Below, piece by piece: positions 28,301 through 38,305 of a DNA stretch of 64,000 nucleotides. Within the stretch, counting starts at the first letter, position 1; each line of letters begins with the position of its first letter. A model generated the notes under the pieces. That model worked only from the letters and a program-made list of their open reading frames with translations. It was not told where the DNA came from and made no database searches. A program made the position numbers and the translations under genes. This DNA is from Kocuria turfanensis (GTDB taxonomy: Bacteria; Actinomycetota; Actinomycetes; Actinomycetales; Micrococcaceae): the NCBI RefSeq assembly GCF_001580365.1, contig NZ_CP014480.1, positions 744,001 through 808,000 on the forward strand, written 5' to 3'.

Positions 28301-28746
28301 GCGTACTTCATCACGGAGGACCGGCAGGCGTCGTTGAACGCCGCGACGCCCATCCGCTCGATCTCCTGCTTGTCCGCCATGCCCAGCTGCTTCATGGCCT
28401 CCAGCTCGGCGGGCAGCCCGTGGGTGTCCCAGCCGAAGCGGCGCTCCACCCGGCGGCCCTGCTGGGTCTGGTAGCGGGCCACGAGGTCCTTGACGTAGCC
28501 GGTGAGCAGGTGGCCGTAGTGCGGCAGGCCGTTGGCGAAGGGCGGGCCGTCGTAGAAGACGAACTCGTTGGAGCCGTCCCGGCCGGGATCGCGCTGGTCC
28601 ACGCTGGCCTGGAAGGTGCGGTCCTGCGCCCAGTAGGCGAGGACCCGCTCCTCGACGGCCGGGAACGCAGGGGCCGCGGGCACGCCGCGGGCGGCGGGGT
28701 CGGTGGTCGCCTTGGGGTAGACGGGCTGGTCTGGCACGGGGTCCAT
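25390..28746 (-). CDS. ileS: Isoleucyl-tRNA synthetase
   Basis: This enzyme charges tRNA-Ile and edits Val-tRNA-Ile. The 1118-residue protein shows the HIGH motif as HYGH (76-79, in '[11 protein letters not shown]'), the CP1 editing domain ('[14 protein letters not shown]'), '[17 protein letters not shown]', and KMSKS at about 672-676. The length and the HYGH form fit the longer IleRS type found in many actinobacteria and eukaryotes. ATG at 28746 was chosen. Expression is governed by a T-box leader with an isoleucine specifier. Confidence 0.97.
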   Translation of the reverse strand: MDPVPDQPVYPKATTDPAARGVPAAPAFPAVEERVLAYWAQDRTFQASVDQRDPGRDGSNEFVFYDGPPFANGLPHYGHLLTGYVKDLVARYQTQQGRRVERRFGWDTHGLPAELEAMKQLGMADKQEIERMGVAAFNDACRSSVMKYASEWQDYVTRQARWVDFDNDYKTLNPEYMESVIAAFKALDDKGLVYSGYRVLPYCWKDETPLSNHELRMDDDVYQDRQDQTVTVTFPVLDDASWAVRPELAAELAGVEALAWTTTPWTLPTNQAIAVGPEIVYAVVPGAGELAGRRFLIAEELLGAYAKDLGWGEEEDPAAAAAAAVTARHRGADLEGLRYRRLWDYYADAERFGTGTSWQFVVADYVTTTDGTGLVHQAPAYGEDDQNVCARYDIPVVLSLDESGVFHRTFADERLAPGAPLAGIAGRNVFDKDVARTVIRDLKAQGRLVRQATYEHPYPHCWRCRNPLIYRAVSSWFVEVTRIKDRMVELNQQINWIPDNVKDGQFGKWLENARDWSISRNRYWGSPIPVWESDDPEHPRRDVYGSLAELEADFGRVPRNDRGEVDLHRPWIDELTRPNPDDPTGRSTMRRVPEVLDVWFDSGSMPYAQVHYPMENREWFETHNPGDFIVEYIGQTRGWFYTLHILATALFDRPAFRNVISHGIVLGSDGQKMSKSLRNYPDVNEVLDRDGADAMRWFLMSSPILRGGNLVVTEQGIRDGVRQMMLPLWNVYHFFGLYTNAANGGAGYEARTRHESGNVMDRFVLAATGRLVTDVKDAFDRYDVSGAAEHLRAYMDTLTNWYVRRSRDRFFDEDTVAFDVLYTCLETVCRVAAPLLPLVTEEIWRGLTAGRSVHLTDWPDASLFPAETALVQRMETTRSICSAGSALRKAHRLRVRQPLAGMTVVVPGGDALAGTFEHIVADELNLKSVTLLDAAEASAEQFGISQQLKVNARAAGPRLGKGVQTVIRAAKAGDWFTAEDGTVTAGGVVLHEGEYELETVVAGDAAAGSRAVTVLPGGGFLVLDTELTPELEAEGTARDMVRAIQQARKDADLRVSDRIRAVVTADERTVAALEAHRALVAGETLATELELRVGEPSVDVAVLGAASPATTGAGTVQA

Positions 28747-28799
28747 CCTCGTTCTGACGTCGGTGCTGCTGGTGCGGGTCAGGGAGCAAGGACGCTGCC

Positions 28800-28985
28800 G
28801 GCCGGTCGCCCGGGGCGGAACGCGGTACCACCTCGCTTGCGGCCCGCTCCCCCGGAGGAGGCGCGGGCCGCCGCTCGTTGACTGCTGTGACGGGCTTACC
28901 CGTTCGGTTCTACTGGGGCCCCTCCCGCGACGGGCGGGGCCTGTTCTTCCGAAGGCTCCCCGGTGATGGCCGGATCGACGCCGTG
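28800..28985 (-). promoter_or_regulatory. ileS T-box riboswitch (specifier ATC)
   Basis: The minus-strand leader has the T-box sequence AGCGAGGTGGTACCGCG (about 28837-28821), the part that pairs with the uncharged tRNA acceptor end. Stem I is short (about 28970-28935), closed by GGCC/GGCC, and presents ATC (28967-28965), an isoleucine codon, as specifier. The GGAGCCTTCGGAAGAAC loop is the form seen in actinobacterial ileS leaders, where control is on translation initiation rather than termination. The leader ends some 54-75 nt before the ileS ATG. Confidence 0.92.
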
Positions 28986-29062
28986 ATGACTGCCCCCAGC
29001 TTAACCCACGCGCGGGCCGGTGCCGAGGCCGGGGCCGCCCCGGGCCGGCCCCGGCCTCGTGA

Positions 29063-29068
29063 GAGACT
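29063..29068 (+). promoter_or_regulatory. -10 element (GAGACT) for a leaderless valS transcript
   Basis: GAGACT, a variant of TAGACT, ends seven bases before the ATG at 29076. There is no ribosome site in between. Confidence 0.4.
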
Positions 29069-29075
29069 GGTCGGC

Positions 29076-31712
29076 ATGGCTGACAACACGCAGGGCACAG
29101 ACACGCCCGCACCGACGACCGTGACCGTTCCCGACAAGCCCGCCCTGGAGGGACTGGAGCAGACGTACTCGCGGAAGTGGCGCGAGGAGGGCACCTTCGC
29201 GTTCGACGAGGACACGACCCGCGAGCAGGTCTACTCGATCGACACTCCCCCGCCGACCGCCTCCGGCTCCCTCCACGTCGGCCACATGTTCTCCTACACG
29301 CAGACCGACGTGATCGCCCGCTACCAGCGGATGAGCGGCAAGAACGTCTTCTACCCGCTGGGCTGGGACGACAACGGCCTGCCCACCGAGCGGCGGGTGC
29401 AGAACTACTACGGCGTGCGCTGCGACCCCGCCCGGCCCTACGTGGAGGGCTACCGCCCGCCGGAGAAGCCCGCGAAGAACCAGCGCGACTGGGACGTGGT
29501 CTCCCGCCGGAACTTCATCGAGCTCTGCGAGGAGCTGGCGGTCGAGGACGAGAAGGTCTTCGAGCACCTCTTCTCCACCCTGGGCCTGTCCGTGGACTGG
29601 ACCCGCACCTACCGCACGATCGACGCCCGCTCCCGGGCGGTCTCCCAGCGCGCCTTCCTCGAGGACCTGGCCGCCGGCAACGCCTATCTGGCCGAGGCCC
29701 CCACCCTGTGGGACGTCACCTTCCGCACCGCCGTGGCCCAGGCCGAGCTCGAGGACCGGGAGCGGGAGGGCTTCTACCACCGGGTGGCCTTCCACCGGCC
29801 CGACGGCGGGACCGTCCACATCGAGACGACCCGCCCCGAGCTCCTGCCCGCGTGCGTGGCCCTCGTGGCCCACCCGGACGACGAGCGCTACCAGCCGCTG
29901 TTCGGCACCACGGTGCGCTCCCCGCTGTTCGACGTCGAGGTCGAGGTCCGGGCGCACCCGCTGGCCAAGCCGGACAAGGGCTCCGGGATCGCGATGATCT
30001 GCACCTTCGGCGACCTCACCGACGTCACGTGGTGGCGCGAGCTGGAGCTGCCGACCCGCGCGCTGGTCGGCCGTGACGGCCGCTTCGCGAGCGAGACCCC
30101 GGAGTGGATCGCCGCCGGGGCCCCGGCCGAGCACTACGCCCGGGTGGCCGGCAGGACGGTGTTCTCCGCCCAGCAGGCCGTCGTGGAGATGCTGCGCGAG
30201 TCCGGGGACCTGGTGGGCGAGCCGCAGAAGGTCGTGCACCCGGTGAACTTCTACGAGAAGGGCGACAAGCCCCTCGAGGTCGTCACCTCCCGCCAGTGGT
30301 ACATCCGCAACGGCGGCCGCGACGCCGAGCGCCGCGACGCGCTGCTGGCGCGGGGCCGCGAGATGGACTGGCACCCCTCGTTCATGCGCTCCCGGTACGA
30401 GAACTGGATCGAGGGCCTCAACGGCGACTGGCTGATCTCCCGCCAGCGCTTCTTCGGGGTCCCGTTCCCGGTCTGGTACCGCCTCGACGGCGACGGCAAC
30501 CCGGACTACGACGCTCCCGTCCTGCCCGCCCACGACCAGCTGCCGGTGGACCCGGCCGCCGAGCCCGCCCCCGGCTTCGACGAGTCCCAGCGGGACCAGC
30601 CGCACGGCTTCACCGGGGACCCGGACGTGCTCGACACCTGGGCCACGTCCTCGCTGACCCCCCAGATCGCCACCGGCTGGGCGTTCGACGAGCAGCTGCA
30701 CGCCAACACGTTCCCGATGGACCTGCGGCCGCAGGGCCACGACATCATCCGCACCTGGCTGTTCTCCACCGTCGTGCGCTCGGAGTCGCTGGCCGGCACG
30801 GTGCCCTGGACCAACACCGCGCTCTCCGGGTGGATCCTCGACCCGGACCGCAAGAAGATGTCCAAGTCCAAGGGCAACGTGGTGGTCCCCACCGAGGTGC
30901 TCGAGAACTACGGCGCCGACGCGGTGCGCTACTGGGCCGCCTCGGCCCGCCTGGGCGCGGACACCGCCTACGACGAGGGGCAGATGAAGATCGGCCGCCG
31001 GCTGGCGATCAAGCTGCTCAACGCCTCGAAGTTCGTCCTCGCCCAGGGCGTCACGGAGGCGTCCGTGCTCGGCGCCGGGGCGTCCGCCGACGTGCTGACC
31101 GAGCCCCTGGACCGGGCGCTGCTCGCGCAGCTGCGCACGGTGGTGGAGCGCGCCACGCAGGCCTTCGCGGACTACGAGTACGCCCGGGCGCTGCAGCTCA
31201 CGGAGCAGTTCTTCTGGACGTTCACCGACGACTACGTCGAGCTCGTCAAGGACCGGGCCTACGGGGCCCGCGGCGAGGCCGCTCAGGCCTCCGTGCACGC
31301 CGCGCTGGCCACCACCCTCGACGCCCTGCTGCGGCTGTTCGCCCCGGTGCTGCCCTTCGCCACGGAGGAGGTGTGGTCCTGGTGGCGCACCGGGTCCGTG
31401 CACCGGGCCGCGTGGCCGGCGGCCGACGCCTTCGCCGCGGCCGTGGACGGTGCCGACCCGGAGGTCCTCACCACCCTGGGCGAGGCGCTGTCCGGGCTGC
31501 GCAAGGCCAAGTCGGAGGCCAAGGTCAAGCAGCGCACCGCCGTGCGCTCGGCGACCATCACCGCCCCCGCCGCGGAGGTGGCCCGGCTCGAGGCCGGGCT
31601 GGACGACCTCCGGGCCGCCGGCAACGCCGACCAGCTCACGCTCGTGGCCGGGGACGAGGGCCTCAGCGTGCGCGACGTCGAGCTGGCCCCCGCCGAGGAG
31701 CCCGCGCGGTAG
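29076..31712 (+). CDS. valS: Valyl-tRNA synthetase
   Basis: This enzyme charges tRNA-Val and edits Thr-tRNA-Val. The 878-residue protein has HVGH at 67-70, '[20 protein letters not shown]' (editing domain, first part ETTRPE), KMSKS at 594-598 in '[12 protein letters not shown]', and the C-terminal anticodon-binding part. '[20 protein letters not shown]' is typical of the actinobacterial ValRS branch. The frame is open further upstream, but ATG at 29076 begins the conserved protein. It is divergent from ileS, with the T-box region between them. Confidence 0.96.
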   Translation: MADNTQGTDTPAPTTVTVPDKPALEGLEQTYSRKWREEGTFAFDEDTTREQVYSIDTPPPTASGSLHVGHMFSYTQTDVIARYQRMSGKNVFYPLGWDDNGLPTERRVQNYYGVRCDPARPYVEGYRPPEKPAKNQRDWDVVSRRNFIELCEELAVEDEKVFEHLFSTLGLSVDWTRTYRTIDARSRAVSQRAFLEDLAAGNAYLAEAPTLWDVTFRTAVAQAELEDREREGFYHRVAFHRPDGGTVHIETTRPELLPACVALVAHPDDERYQPLFGTTVRSPLFDVEVEVRAHPLAKPDKGSGIAMICTFGDLTDVTWWRELELPTRALVGRDGRFASETPEWIAAGAPAEHYARVAGRTVFSAQQAVVEMLRESGDLVGEPQKVVHPVNFYEKGDKPLEVVTSRQWYIRNGGRDAERRDALLARGREMDWHPSFMRSRYENWIEGLNGDWLISRQRFFGVPFPVWYRLDGDGNPDYDAPVLPAHDQLPVDPAAEPAPGFDESQRDQPHGFTGDPDVLDTWATSSLTPQIATGWAFDEQLHANTFPMDLRPQGHDIIRTWLFSTVVRSESLAGTVPWTNTALSGWILDPDRKKMSKSKGNVVVPTEVLENYGADAVRYWAASARLGADTAYDEGQMKIGRRLAIKLLNASKFVLAQGVTEASVLGAGASADVLTEPLDRALLAQLRTVVERATQAFADYEYARALQLTEQFFWTFTDDYVELVKDRAYGARGEAAQASVHAALATTLDALLRLFAPVLPFATEEVWSWWRTGSVHRAAWPAADAFAAAVDGADPEVLTTLGEALSGLRKAKSEAKVKQRTAVRSATITAPAAEVARLEAGLDDLRAAGNADQLTLVAGDEGLSVRDVELAPAEEPAR

Positions 31713-31729
31713 ACGCCCCGGGCACGGAG

Positions 31730-31760
31730 GAAGCCCCCATGGGTCCGCCATGGGGGCTTC
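31730..31760 (+). terminator. Hairpin terminator after valS
   Basis: There is a perfect 13-bp stem, 31730-31742 with 31748-31760, loop GTCCG, 17 bp after the valS stop. It can also serve the convergent DsbA-like gene. Confidence 0.8.
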
Positions 31761-31798
31761 GTCCGTGTCCGGCGCGGCGCACCGGGGATGCGGGAGCG

Positions 31799-32395
31799 TC
31801 AGGAGAAGACGGGGCCCTGCTCCCGCCCGCGCTTGAGCTCGTAGAACCCCGGGTAGGAGGCCAGGGCCAGCGAGCCGTCCCAGATCCTCGCGGCCTCCTC
31901 CCCCGTCGGGGCGGGGGTGAAGACGGGGCCGAAGAACCCGGTGCCGTTGACCGCGATGCAGGGGGTGCCGATGTCCTGCCCGGCGACCGTCCGCGCGGCC
32001 TCGGTGGAGTCCCGCAGCGCCCCGTCGAACTCGGCGGAGTCCTTGGCGGCCGCGAGCTCGGCGGGCAGCCCGACCTCGGCGAGCGACTCGGTGATGATCT
32101 GCTCCAGGTCCTCCATGCCGCCGGGGTGGCGGCGGGTGCCCATCGCGTCGTAGAGCTTCTTGCGCTGGTCGTCGCCGTGGGCGCTCGCCGCGGCCTCGAC
32201 CACGCGCACCAGCCACATCGACTTCTCGTGGCCGTGGTGGTGGTTGTCCGGGTTGTCCTCGTTCAGGATGCCGAGGGAGATGATCCGCCACGTGACCTCC
32301 ACGTCGCGGCGGGACTCCACCTCCTCCATCCAGCGGGAGGTCATCCAGGCCCAGGGGCACAGGGGATCGAACCAGAAATCGACCTTGTCCGTCAT
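31799..32395 (-). CDS. DsbA-family protein, mycothiol-dependent nitroreductase type (Rv2466c-like)
   Basis: The 198-residue cytosolic thioredoxin-fold protein resembles mycobacterial Rv2466c, a mycothiol-linked reductase. It opens 'VDFWFDPLCPWAWMTSRWM' (C13-P-W-A), has the cis-Pro loop 'GTPCIAVNG' and ends 'ASYPGFYELKRGREQGP'. Unlike Rv2466c (CPWC), the second cysteine of the motif is alanine, so any redox cycle must use C13 with mycothiol or another cysteine; C-P-W-A forms are common in relatives. ATG at 32395 follows AGGAAGCTG. It is the only gene between valS and clpX. Confidence 0.85.
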   Translation of the reverse strand: MTDKVDFWFDPLCPWAWMTSRWMEEVESRRDVEVTWRIISLGILNEDNPDNHHHGHEKSMWLVRVVEAAASAHGDDQRKKLYDAMGTRRHPGGMEDLEQIITESLAEVGLPAELAAAKDSAEFDGALRDSTEAARTVAGQDIGTPCIAVNGTGFFGPVFTPAPTGEEAARIWDGSLALASYPGFYELKRGREQGPVFS

Positions 32396-32462
32396 CAGCT
32401 TCCTCTCCTCACGGGTGCGCCCGCCGGGACCGGCGGGCGCCTCACGGAGTACAAGCCACGGA

Positions 32463-33758
32463 TCAGGCGGTTTTGTTCCGGTTCTGCTCCTCACGGATCA
32501 TCTCGTGCGTGATGATCTCCGGCTCGGCCTGCTTGGCCACGGCCTCGGCGGTGACGAGCACCGCGGCGATGTCCTCGCGGCTGGGCAGCTCGAACATCAC
32601 CGGCTGCAGGACGTCCTCGAGGATGGCGCGCAGCCCGCGGGCACCGGTGCCCCGCTGGATCGCGAGCTCGGCGACGGCCGTGAGGGCCTCCGGGTCGAAG
32701 GTCAGCTCGACGCCGTCGAGCTGGAACATCTTCCGGTACTGCTTCACGAGGGCGTTGCGCGGCTCGGTGAGGATCCGGGTGAGGTCGGCGACGGTCAGCT
32801 CCCGCAGGGTGGTGACCACGGGCAGCCGGCCGATGAGCTCGGGGATCAGGCCGAACTTCAGCAGGTCCTCGGGCATGACGTCGGCCATCACGTCCCGGCG
32901 CGGGCCGCTCTCCCGCAGTGCGGCGCCGAACCCGATGCTGGTGTGCCCGGCGCGGGAGTCCACGATGTCCTCCAGGCCGGCGAAGGCACCGGCCACGATG
33001 AACAGCACGTTCGTGGTGTCGATCTGGATGAACTCCTGCTGGGGGTGCTTGCGCCCGCCCTGCGGCGGCACCGAGGCCACGGTGCCCTCGAGGATCTTCA
33101 GCAGGGCCTGCTGCACGCCCTCCCCGGAGACGTCGCGGGTGATGGAGGGGTTCTCGGACTTGCGGGAGATCTTGTCGATCTCGTCGATGTAGATGATGCC
33201 CGTCTCGGCCCGCTTGACGTCGTAGTCCGCGGCCTGGATGAGCTTGAGCAGGATGTTCTCCACGTCCTCGCCCACGTAGCCGGCCTCGGTGAGGGAGGTG
33301 GCGTCGGCGACGGCGAAGGGGACGTCGAGCCGGCGGGCCAGCGACTGCGCCAGGTAGGTCTTGCCGGAGCCGGTGGGCCCGACGAGCAGGATGTTGGACT
33401 TGGCGATCTCCACGTCCTCGTCACCGGCCGCGGTGGCCAGGGACAGGGGCTTGCCGTTCTCCCCGGCCCGGACCCGCTTGTAGTGGTTGTACACCGCCAC
33501 GGACAGCGCCCGCTTGGCGGTCTCCTGCCCGATGACGTACTGGTGCAGGTGCTGGTAGATCTCGTGGGGTGTGGGAAGCTCCTGCTGCTCCAGGTCCTTG
33601 ACCTCGCTCAGCTCCTCCTCGATGATCTCGTTGCACAGCTCGATGCACTCGTCGCAGATGTAGACGCGTGGGCCCGCGATGAGCTTGCGGACCTGCTTCT
33701 GGCTCTTGCCGCAGAAGGAGCACTTGAGCAGATCCGCGGTCTCGCCGATGCGCGCCAT
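32463..33758 (-). CDS. clpX: ATP-dependent Clp protease ATPase subunit ClpX
   Basis: ClpX unfolds substrates and feeds them to ClpP. The 431-residue protein has the N-terminal zinc-binding domain (C13, C16, C35, C38), Walker A GPTGSGKT at 127-134, Walker B '[10 protein letters not shown]', and the ClpP-docking IGF-type loop ('[10 protein letters not shown]'). ATG at 33758 has an AGAGGA site. A TATCCT -10 lies about 38 nt upstream, and a strong terminator separates it from clpP2. clpX is therefore probably transcribed on its own, although it follows clpP1-clpP2. Confidence 0.97.
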   Translation of the reverse strand: MARIGETADLLKCSFCGKSQKQVRKLIAGPRVYICDECIELCNEIIEEELSEVKDLEQQELPTPHEIYQHLHQYVIGQETAKRALSVAVYNHYKRVRAGENGKPLSLATAAGDEDVEIAKSNILLVGPTGSGKTYLAQSLARRLDVPFAVADATSLTEAGYVGEDVENILLKLIQAADYDVKRAETGIIYIDEIDKISRKSENPSITRDVSGEGVQQALLKILEGTVASVPPQGGRKHPQQEFIQIDTTNVLFIVAGAFAGLEDIVDSRAGHTSIGFGAALRESGPRRDVMADVMPEDLLKFGLIPELIGRLPVVTTLRELTVADLTRILTEPRNALVKQYRKMFQLDGVELTFDPEALTAVAELAIQRGTGARGLRAILEDVLQPVMFELPSREDIAAVLVTAEAVAKQAEPEIITHEMIREEQNRNKTA

Positions 33759-33834
33759 GAATCAGTCCTCTGGTCGGGTACGGAAATCCTCGTCCAGGAT
33801 AGGCGAGGACCGGGGCCCGCCCCAACACCGGGAC

Positions 33835-33878
33835 GCCCCGGTGCGCCGCGACCGGTCCGGGTCGCGGCGCACCGGGGC
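33835..33878 (-). terminator. Perfect 19-bp terminator after clpP2
   Basis: The arms 33835-33853 and 33860-33878 are exact reverse complements around GGTCCG. The hairpin starts 23 bp after the clpP2 stop and just upstream of the clpX promoter. Confidence 0.85.
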
Positions 33879-33901
33879 TCCGGCGGGACGGGTGCCGCGC
33901 G

Positions 33902-34579
33902 TCAGACGGTGACGGTGGCGGGCTTGTGGATCTTGCGGGACTCCAGGACGTGGTCCACGATCCCGTACTCCTTGGCGGCGGCGGCGGTGAGGATCTTGTC
34001 GCGCTCGATGTCGCGGTTGACCTCCTCGGCGGTCTTGCCGGAGTGCAGGGCCAGGGTCTCCTCCAGCCACTCGCGCATGCGCATGATCTCGTTGGCCTGG
34101 ATCTCGATGTCGGAGGCCTGCCCGCCGCCCTGCCCGGACATGGCCGGCTGGTGGATGAGCACGCGGGCGTTGGGCAGCGCCAGGCGCTTGCCCGGGGTGC
34201 CGCCGGCCAGCAGCACGGCGGCCGCGGAGGCCGCCTGCCCGAGGCACACGGTCTGGATCTCCGGGCGGATGAACTGCATGGTGTCGTAGATCGCGGTCAT
34301 CGCGGTGAACGACCCGCCCGGGGAGTTGATGTACATGGTGATGTCCCGGTCGGCGTCCTGCGCCTCGAGCACCAGCAGCTGGGCCATCACGTCGTCGGCC
34401 GAGGCGTCGTCGACCTGCACGCCCAGGAAGATGATCCGGTCCTCGAACAGCTTGGTGTAGGGGTTCTGCCGGCGGTACCCGTAGGGGGTGCGCTCCTCGA
34501 AGTCGGGGAGCACGTAGCGGCTGGTGGGCAGGGCGGCCGCGGAACCGGCCGTGGACGAAGGTCCGTAGGTGTAGGTCAT
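33902..34579 (-). CDS. clpP2: ATP-dependent Clp protease proteolytic subunit, ClpP2
   Basis: This is one of two ClpP subunits that form a mixed tetradecamer in actinobacteria. The 225-residue protein has the catalytic triad S118 ('GQAASAAA'), H143 ('LIHQP') and D194 ('IERDKI'). The N-terminus is about 35 residues longer than mature E. coli ClpP and is probably processed. '[19 protein letters not shown]' marks the ClpP2 branch. ATG at 34579 lies 61 bp after clpP1 in the same operon. Confidence 0.95.
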   Translation of the reverse strand: MTYTYGPSSTAGSAAALPTSRYVLPDFEERTPYGYRRQNPYTKLFEDRIIFLGVQVDDASADDVMAQLLVLEAQDADRDITMYINSPGGSFTAMTAIYDTMQFIRPEIQTVCLGQAASAAAVLLAGGTPGKRLALPNARVLIHQPAMSGQGGGQASDIEIQANEIMRMREWLEETLALHSGKTAEEVNRDIERDKILTAAAAKEYGIVDHVLESRKIHKPATVTV

Positions 34580-34640
34580 CGTTGAGATCCTCGAGAGTCT
34601 GGGGTGCTTGCCGGGTCGTGGGGGCGGGACCGCCGAGGTC

Positions 34641-35306
34641 CTACTCCTGGTCCTTCATGGTCCCGCCGCCGCCGGTCATGGCCCCGGCCGAGCTGGCGAT
34701 GTGGTCGAAGAAGCCGTAGTCCAGGGCGCGCTGGGCGTCGAACCAGTTGTCCCGGTCGTTGTCGCGGAGGATGGTCTCCAGGGTCTGGCCGGTCTGCTCG
34801 GCGGTGAGCTCGGCCAGACGCTGCTTCATCGACAGGATGAGCTCGGCCTGCACCCGGATGTCCGAGGCGGTGCCGCCCATGCCGCCGGAGGGCTGGTGCA
34901 TGAGGATCCGGGCGTTGGGGGTCGCGTAGCGCTTGCCCTTGGCGCCGGAGGAGAGCAGGAACTGGCCCATCGAGGCCGCCAGGCCGGTGGCCACGGTCAC
35001 GACGTCGTTCGGGATCAGCTGCATGGTGTCGTAGATCGCCATGCCCGCGGTGACGGAGCCGCCCGGGGAGTTGATGTACAGGAAGATGTCGGCCTGCGGG
35101 TCCTCGGCCGAGAGCAGCAGCATCTGGGAGCAGATGAGGTTCGCGTTGTCGTCGCGCACCTCGGAGCCCAGCCAGATGATGCGCTCCTTGAGCAGCCGGT
35201 TGTAGACGTAGTCGTCCTGGCCGCCCATCGGGGCGCCGCCCTGCAGGCGCGGGCCGGTGGAGGTTGCGTGGGTCGAGCCGAACGGCGACTCGTGAGCGGA
35301 GGTCAT
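34641..35306 (-). CDS. clpP1: ATP-dependent Clp protease proteolytic subunit, ClpP1
   Basis: This is the partner of ClpP2. The 221-residue protein has S112 ('GLAASMG'), H137 ('LMHQPSGG') and 'LERDTDRDN'-type family aspartate region as '[11 protein letters not shown]'. ATG at 35306 follows an AGAGGCACTG stretch. The region upstream has a TAGTGT -10 and a ClgR-type operator, so this is the stress-controlled head of clpP1-clpP2. Trigger factor, which hands nascent chains to the same quality-control network, lies immediately upstream. Confidence 0.95.
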   Translation of the reverse strand: MTSAHESPFGSTHATSTGPRLQGGAPMGGQDDYVYNRLLKERIIWLGSEVRDDNANLICSQMLLLSAEDPQADIFLYINSPGGSVTAGMAIYDTMQLIPNDVVTVATGLAASMGQFLLSSGAKGKRYATPNARILMHQPSGGMGGTASDIRVQAELILSMKQRLAELTAEQTGQTLETILRDNDRDNWFDAQRALDYGFFDHIASSAGAMTGGGGTMKDQE

Positions 35307-35353
35307 GAAACAGTGCCTCTTTCGTCCGTGTGGTCCGGTGATCTCTGAACAGA

Positions 35354-35411
35354 ACACTAGTGCCCGCCCCGGGCCGGAACCGGTCCGCGCCGGGGTTGTT
35401 CGCTGATGGCG
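35354..35411 (-). promoter_or_regulatory. clpP1P2 promoter with a ClgR-type operator
   Basis: CGCTGATGGCG at 35401-35411 fits the CGCYNANRGCG core of the ClgR motif described in Corynebacterium. A TAGTGT -10 (35359-35354 on the minus strand) lies about 50 bp closer to clpP1, so the operator would sit near -60, a position suited to an activator. ClgR itself is not in the window. Confidence 0.65.
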
Positions 35412-35440
35412 CATGGTGGCCGCGGCGGGCCCGCCGACGG

Positions 35441-35479
35441 CGGAGGCGCCGCCGTTCCGGGGGAACGACGGCGCCTCCG
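35441..35479 (-). terminator. Hairpin terminator after tig
   Basis: A 16-17 bp stem with one mismatch (35441-35458 with 35463-35479) begins 17 bp after the tig stop. Confidence 0.7.
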
Positions 35480-35496
35480 GCGCGGGGCTCAGGACC

Positions 35497-36957
35497 TCAC
35501 TTGGCCGAGTCCGCGGAGTCGGCGGAGTCCGCCGACTCGGCCGACTCCGGGGACTCGGGCGAGTCCGCCGACTCCTCCTCGGTGCCGGGGGTCGGGGCGG
35601 CGGTGGTCTCCTCGGGGGCGACCTCCTCGGCCTGCTCCTCGGACGCCTGCTCCTCGGCGCCCTGCTCCTCGTCCTGCGGGCGGACGAACGCGGAGAGGTC
35701 CACCGGGTTGCCCTCGGTGTCGGTGACCGTGGCGTACTCCAGGACCTTGGCCAGGGCCTTGCGGCGGCGGACCTCGCCGACCATCAGCCCGGCCTGGCCG
35801 GAGGAGTCCAGCAGCTGCGCGAACTGGTTCGGGTCCATGCCGTACTGCTGGGACATGTTGATGATGTAGTCGATCAGCTCGGACTGCTCGACGCCGATCT
35901 CCTCGGCCTCGGCGACCGCGTCCAGCACGATCTCGTTGCGGAAGGCGTCCTCGGCGTTCTTGCGGACCTCGTCCCGGTGCTCCGGGGAGTCGTGGTCGGC
36001 CTCGGCCTGCGGGTTGTCGAAGTGCTGGGCGATCTGTTCGTCGATCACGGCCTGCGGCACGGGGATCTCGACCAGCGAGAGCAGCTTCTCCAGGACCTTG
36101 TCGCGGGCCTCGATGCCCTGCTCGACGACGGTGCCCTCGGCGGCCTGCTTCTTCAGGTCCTCCTTGAGCTCCTCGATGGTGTCGAACTCGGAGGCCAGCT
36201 GGGCGAACTCGTCGTCGGCCTCGGGCAGCTCGCGCTCCTTCACGGCGGTGACCTTGACCTTGACGGTCGCGTCCTCACCGCTGTGCTCGCCGCCGGCGAG
36301 CTTCGTCTCGAAGGTGGCGTCCTCCTCGGCGGACAGGCCGGTGATGGCCTCGTCCATGCCGTCGAGCATGGTGCCGGCGCCCACCTGGTAGGACAGGTCG
36401 TTGGCGGCGTCGACCTCCTCGCCGTCGACCAGGGCCTGCAGGTCGAGGGTGACGAAGTCGCCCTCGACGGCCGGGCGGTCCACGGTCTTGAGGGTGCCGA
36501 AGCGCCCGCGCAGCTCGTCGAGGGCCTTCTGCTCGTCCTCGGCGGAGGCCTCGCGGGCGTCCACCTCGACCTCGAGGCCCTTGTAGTCGGGCAGCTCGAT
36601 CTCGGGGCGCACGGCCACGTCGATCTCGACCTTGGTGTCGGCCTCACGGTTCGTCTCGTCCGGCTTGGCGACGACCTCGACCTGCGGCTGGGTCAGGGGG
36701 GTGATCCCGTTCTCGGCCAGGGCCTGCTGGAAGAAGGTGTTCAGGCCCTCGTTGAGCGCGTTCTCGACGACGAAGTCGAAGCCCACGCGCTGCTCGATCA
36801 GCCGCGCCGGGACCTTGCCGCGGCGGAAGCCGGGGACCTGGATCTGGTTCCCGAGCGACTTGTAGGTCTCGTCGATGAACGGCTTCAGTTCCGCGAACGG
36901 GACGTCCACGACGATCTTGACCTGGGTCGGGTTGAGTTTCTCGACGGCGCTCTTCAC
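35497..36957 (-). CDS. tig: Trigger factor
   Basis: This ribosome-bound chaperone and prolyl isomerase has 486 residues. The ribosome-binding signature '[18 protein letters not shown]' is in the N-terminal domain. An FKBP-type PPIase domain (about 160-245) and a helical C-terminal chaperone domain follow. The last 60 residues are an acidic tail ending in repeated S-A-D units, encoded by short GAGTC-type DNA repeats. That tail is longer than in E. coli. The start is GTG at 36957 with AGGAG about 10 nt upstream. Confidence 0.96.
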   Translation of the reverse strand: MKSAVEKLNPTQVKIVVDVPFAELKPFIDETYKSLGNQIQVPGFRRGKVPARLIEQRVGFDFVVENALNEGLNTFFQQALAENGITPLTQPQVEVVAKPDETNREADTKVEIDVAVRPEIELPDYKGLEVEVDAREASAEDEQKALDELRGRFGTLKTVDRPAVEGDFVTLDLQALVDGEEVDAANDLSYQVGAGTMLDGMDEAITGLSAEEDATFETKLAGGEHSGEDATVKVKVTAVKERELPEADDEFAQLASEFDTIEELKEDLKKQAAEGTVVEQGIEARDKVLEKLLSLVEIPVPQAVIDEQIAQHFDNPQAEADHDSPEHRDEVRKNAEDAFRNEIVLDAVAEAEEIGVEQSELIDYIINMSQQYGMDPNQFAQLLDSSGQAGLMVGEVRRRKALAKVLEYATVTDTEGNPVDLSAFVRPQDEEQGAEEQASEEQAEEVAPEETTAAPTPGTEEESADSPESPESAESADSADSADSAK

Positions 36958-37030
36958 TTCCGCTGCACTCCTGAGTGGTAGGTCGGGTGGGTGTTCTGGG
37001 GCCGTGCTCCGGCCCGGGACAGTCGGAAAG

Positions 37031-37058
37031 GCGGCTGCCCGGTGGACCGGGCAGCCGC
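37031..37058 (-). terminator. Terminator of tRNA-Pro
   Basis: There is a perfect 12-bp stem (37031-37042 with 37047-37058, loop TGGA), followed on the minus strand by CTTTCC. Confidence 0.8.
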
Positions 37059-37065
37059 TCCAACG

Positions 37066-37138
37066 TCGGGGCGACAGGACTCGAACCTGCGATCTCCTGC
37101 TCCCAAAGCAGGCGCGCTAGCCACTACGCTACGCCCCG
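37066..37138 (-). tRNA. tRNA-Pro (anticodon TGG)
   Basis: The cloverleaf has a CGGGGCG acceptor paired to CGCCCCG, discriminator A, the anticodon loop TTTGGGA giving TGG, and a GGTTCGAGTCC T-arm. No CCA is encoded. Confidence 0.96.
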
Positions 37139-37309
37139 GTACCTGCAGCCTCGGCTGCAACGACTGCGGTCCGGTGCTCGGGCACGGACCACCGGCGAGT
37201 CTACCGGCTGGGCGGACGCACCCGCACCTCGGCCCGCCGCGAGCTGCCGCGGCCGGTCCGCGGGGGTCCTCCTGGGGCCGGCCCCGGCGCGGGGAGCGCG
37301 GCCGGGGAT

Positions 37310-37338
37310 TTGACACCGCACGCGCCGGGCCGGTTAAT
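37310..37338 (+). promoter_or_regulatory. Sigma-A promoter of tRNA-Gly
   Basis: A perfect TTGACA (37310-37315) is followed after 17 bp by GTTAAT (37333-37338). The tRNA begins 26 bp downstream. Confidence 0.85.
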
Positions 37339-37364
37339 GGAAAGGCCCGCCACGAGCGGGCGCC

Positions 37365-37435
37365 GGGGATGTAGCTCAATGGTAGAGCCTCAGTCTTCCA
37401 AACTGATTACGCGGGTTCGATTCCCGTCATCCCCT
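37365..37435 (+). tRNA. tRNA-Gly (anticodon TCC)
   Basis: The cloverleaf has a GGGGATG acceptor paired to CATCCCC, the anticodon loop CTTCCAA giving TCC, and a GGTTCGATTCC T-arm. No CCA is encoded. It is divergent from tRNA-Pro. Confidence 0.96.
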
Positions 37436-37457
37436 CCCCCGCACGTTCCCGTGCACC

Positions 37458-37487
37458 AACGCCCCGGTCCGCTCGGACCGGGGCGTT
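37458..37487 (+). terminator. Terminator of tRNA-Gly
   Basis: There is a perfect 14-bp stem, 37458-37471 with 37474-37487, followed by CGTCGT. It can also serve the convergent methyltransferase gene. Confidence 0.75.
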
Positions 37488-37560
37488 CGTCGTCGGCGGG
37501 GTTGCTCCACCCCGCTCACGGCCCGCTCGCCGCCCGCGTCCCGGGCCGGTCGCGGCCGGG

Positions 37561-38202
37561 TCAGCGGACCAGGCCGACCACCTGCCAGAGCCGGCCGCGG
37601 TGGGCGTGGACGGGGCGCAGCCCGTGGGCGCGCAGCACCTCCAGCATCGCCTCGGGCGGGTGCAGGTAGTTGCGGAACGAGCGGCCGGTGAGCCGGTAGA
37701 ACGCGTTGAGCAGGGCGAGGGACGCCCGGATCCCCGGGGTGTCGGGCGGGAAGCTGAGCACCAGCATCCGTTCCGCGTGGTCCGCCGCGGCCGCCAGCAG
37801 CCGCTCGTGGTCGGGATAGCAGCACACCACCCGGTGCAGCACGACGACGTCGTGGGCCGCCACCGCCCCCGGGTCCACCGCGATGTCCAGCTGCCGGCGC
37901 ACGGTGCGCCCGCGGACCCCGGCCGCCGCGGCGAGCGCGGCCGCCTCGGTCTCGTAGGAGTCCACCAGCTCCAGGTTGGTCGTGCGGGCCGCGCCGCGGC
38001 GCAGCAGCTCCAGCTGCACCTCGCCCACGCCGCCGCCGATCTCGAGCACGGACGCCCCGTCCACGCCCCGGGCGGTGAGGAAGTCCAGCACCCGGCGGGT
38101 GGTCCGGTCCGGGCCGCGCAGGCGGTACCGGGCGGCCAGCCCGCGGGCCACCCGGGGCCCGAAGACGCTCGCGTAGTTCGCGGGGCCGCAGCAACCGGAC
38201 AT
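37561..38202 (-). CDS. Class I SAM-dependent methyltransferase
   Basis: This 213-residue methyltransferase has a clear SAM-binding glycine loop 'VLEIGGGVGEVQLELL' (about residue 52) and an acidic ribose-binding position in 'ELVDSYETEA'. The N-terminus MSGCCGPANY has a vicinal cysteine pair, and the C-terminal part 'NAFYRLTGRSFRNYLHPPEAM' resembles small-molecule methyltransferases, including the Mg-protoporphyrin-type fold family, but I cannot name the substrate. ATG at 38202 lies six bases after a TATCCT -10 with no ribosome site. It stands alone between tRNA-Gly and the Nei gene. Confidence 0.8.
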   Translation of the reverse strand: MSGCCGPANYASVFGPRVARGLAARYRLRGPDRTTRRVLDFLTARGVDGASVLEIGGGVGEVQLELLRRGAARTTNLELVDSYETEAAALAAAAGVRGRTVRRQLDIAVDPGAVAAHDVVVLHRVVCCYPDHERLLAAAADHAERMLVLSFPPDTPGIRASLALLNAFYRLTGRSFRNYLHPPEAMLEVLRAHGLRPVHAHRGRLWQVVGLVR

Positions 38203-38208
38203 GGCACC

Positions 38209-38214
38209 AGGATA
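38209..38214 (-). promoter_or_regulatory. -10 element (TATCCT) for a leaderless methyltransferase transcript
   Basis: TATCCT ends six bases before the ATG at 38202. Confidence 0.5.
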
Positions 38215-38305
38215 TCCCCGGCTCGGGCCCGGCGGCTCAGCCACGGCGGCTCGGGCCCGGCAGCTCGGGTCCTGCGGTCAGGCCCCGCGGCTCAGGGCCG
38301 GCGGC

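Noticed and set aside
24020..28831. A single long minus-strand frame joining folC to a non-ileS frame upstream
   Set aside because: The upstream part is an out-of-frame shadow of ileS. The real folC starts at 25393 by GTGA overlap.
38203..38305. Short repeats of GGCTC(A/G)GG between the methyltransferase and nei
   Set aside because: Too short and irregular to call a repeat element. They are noted as low-complexity spacer only.
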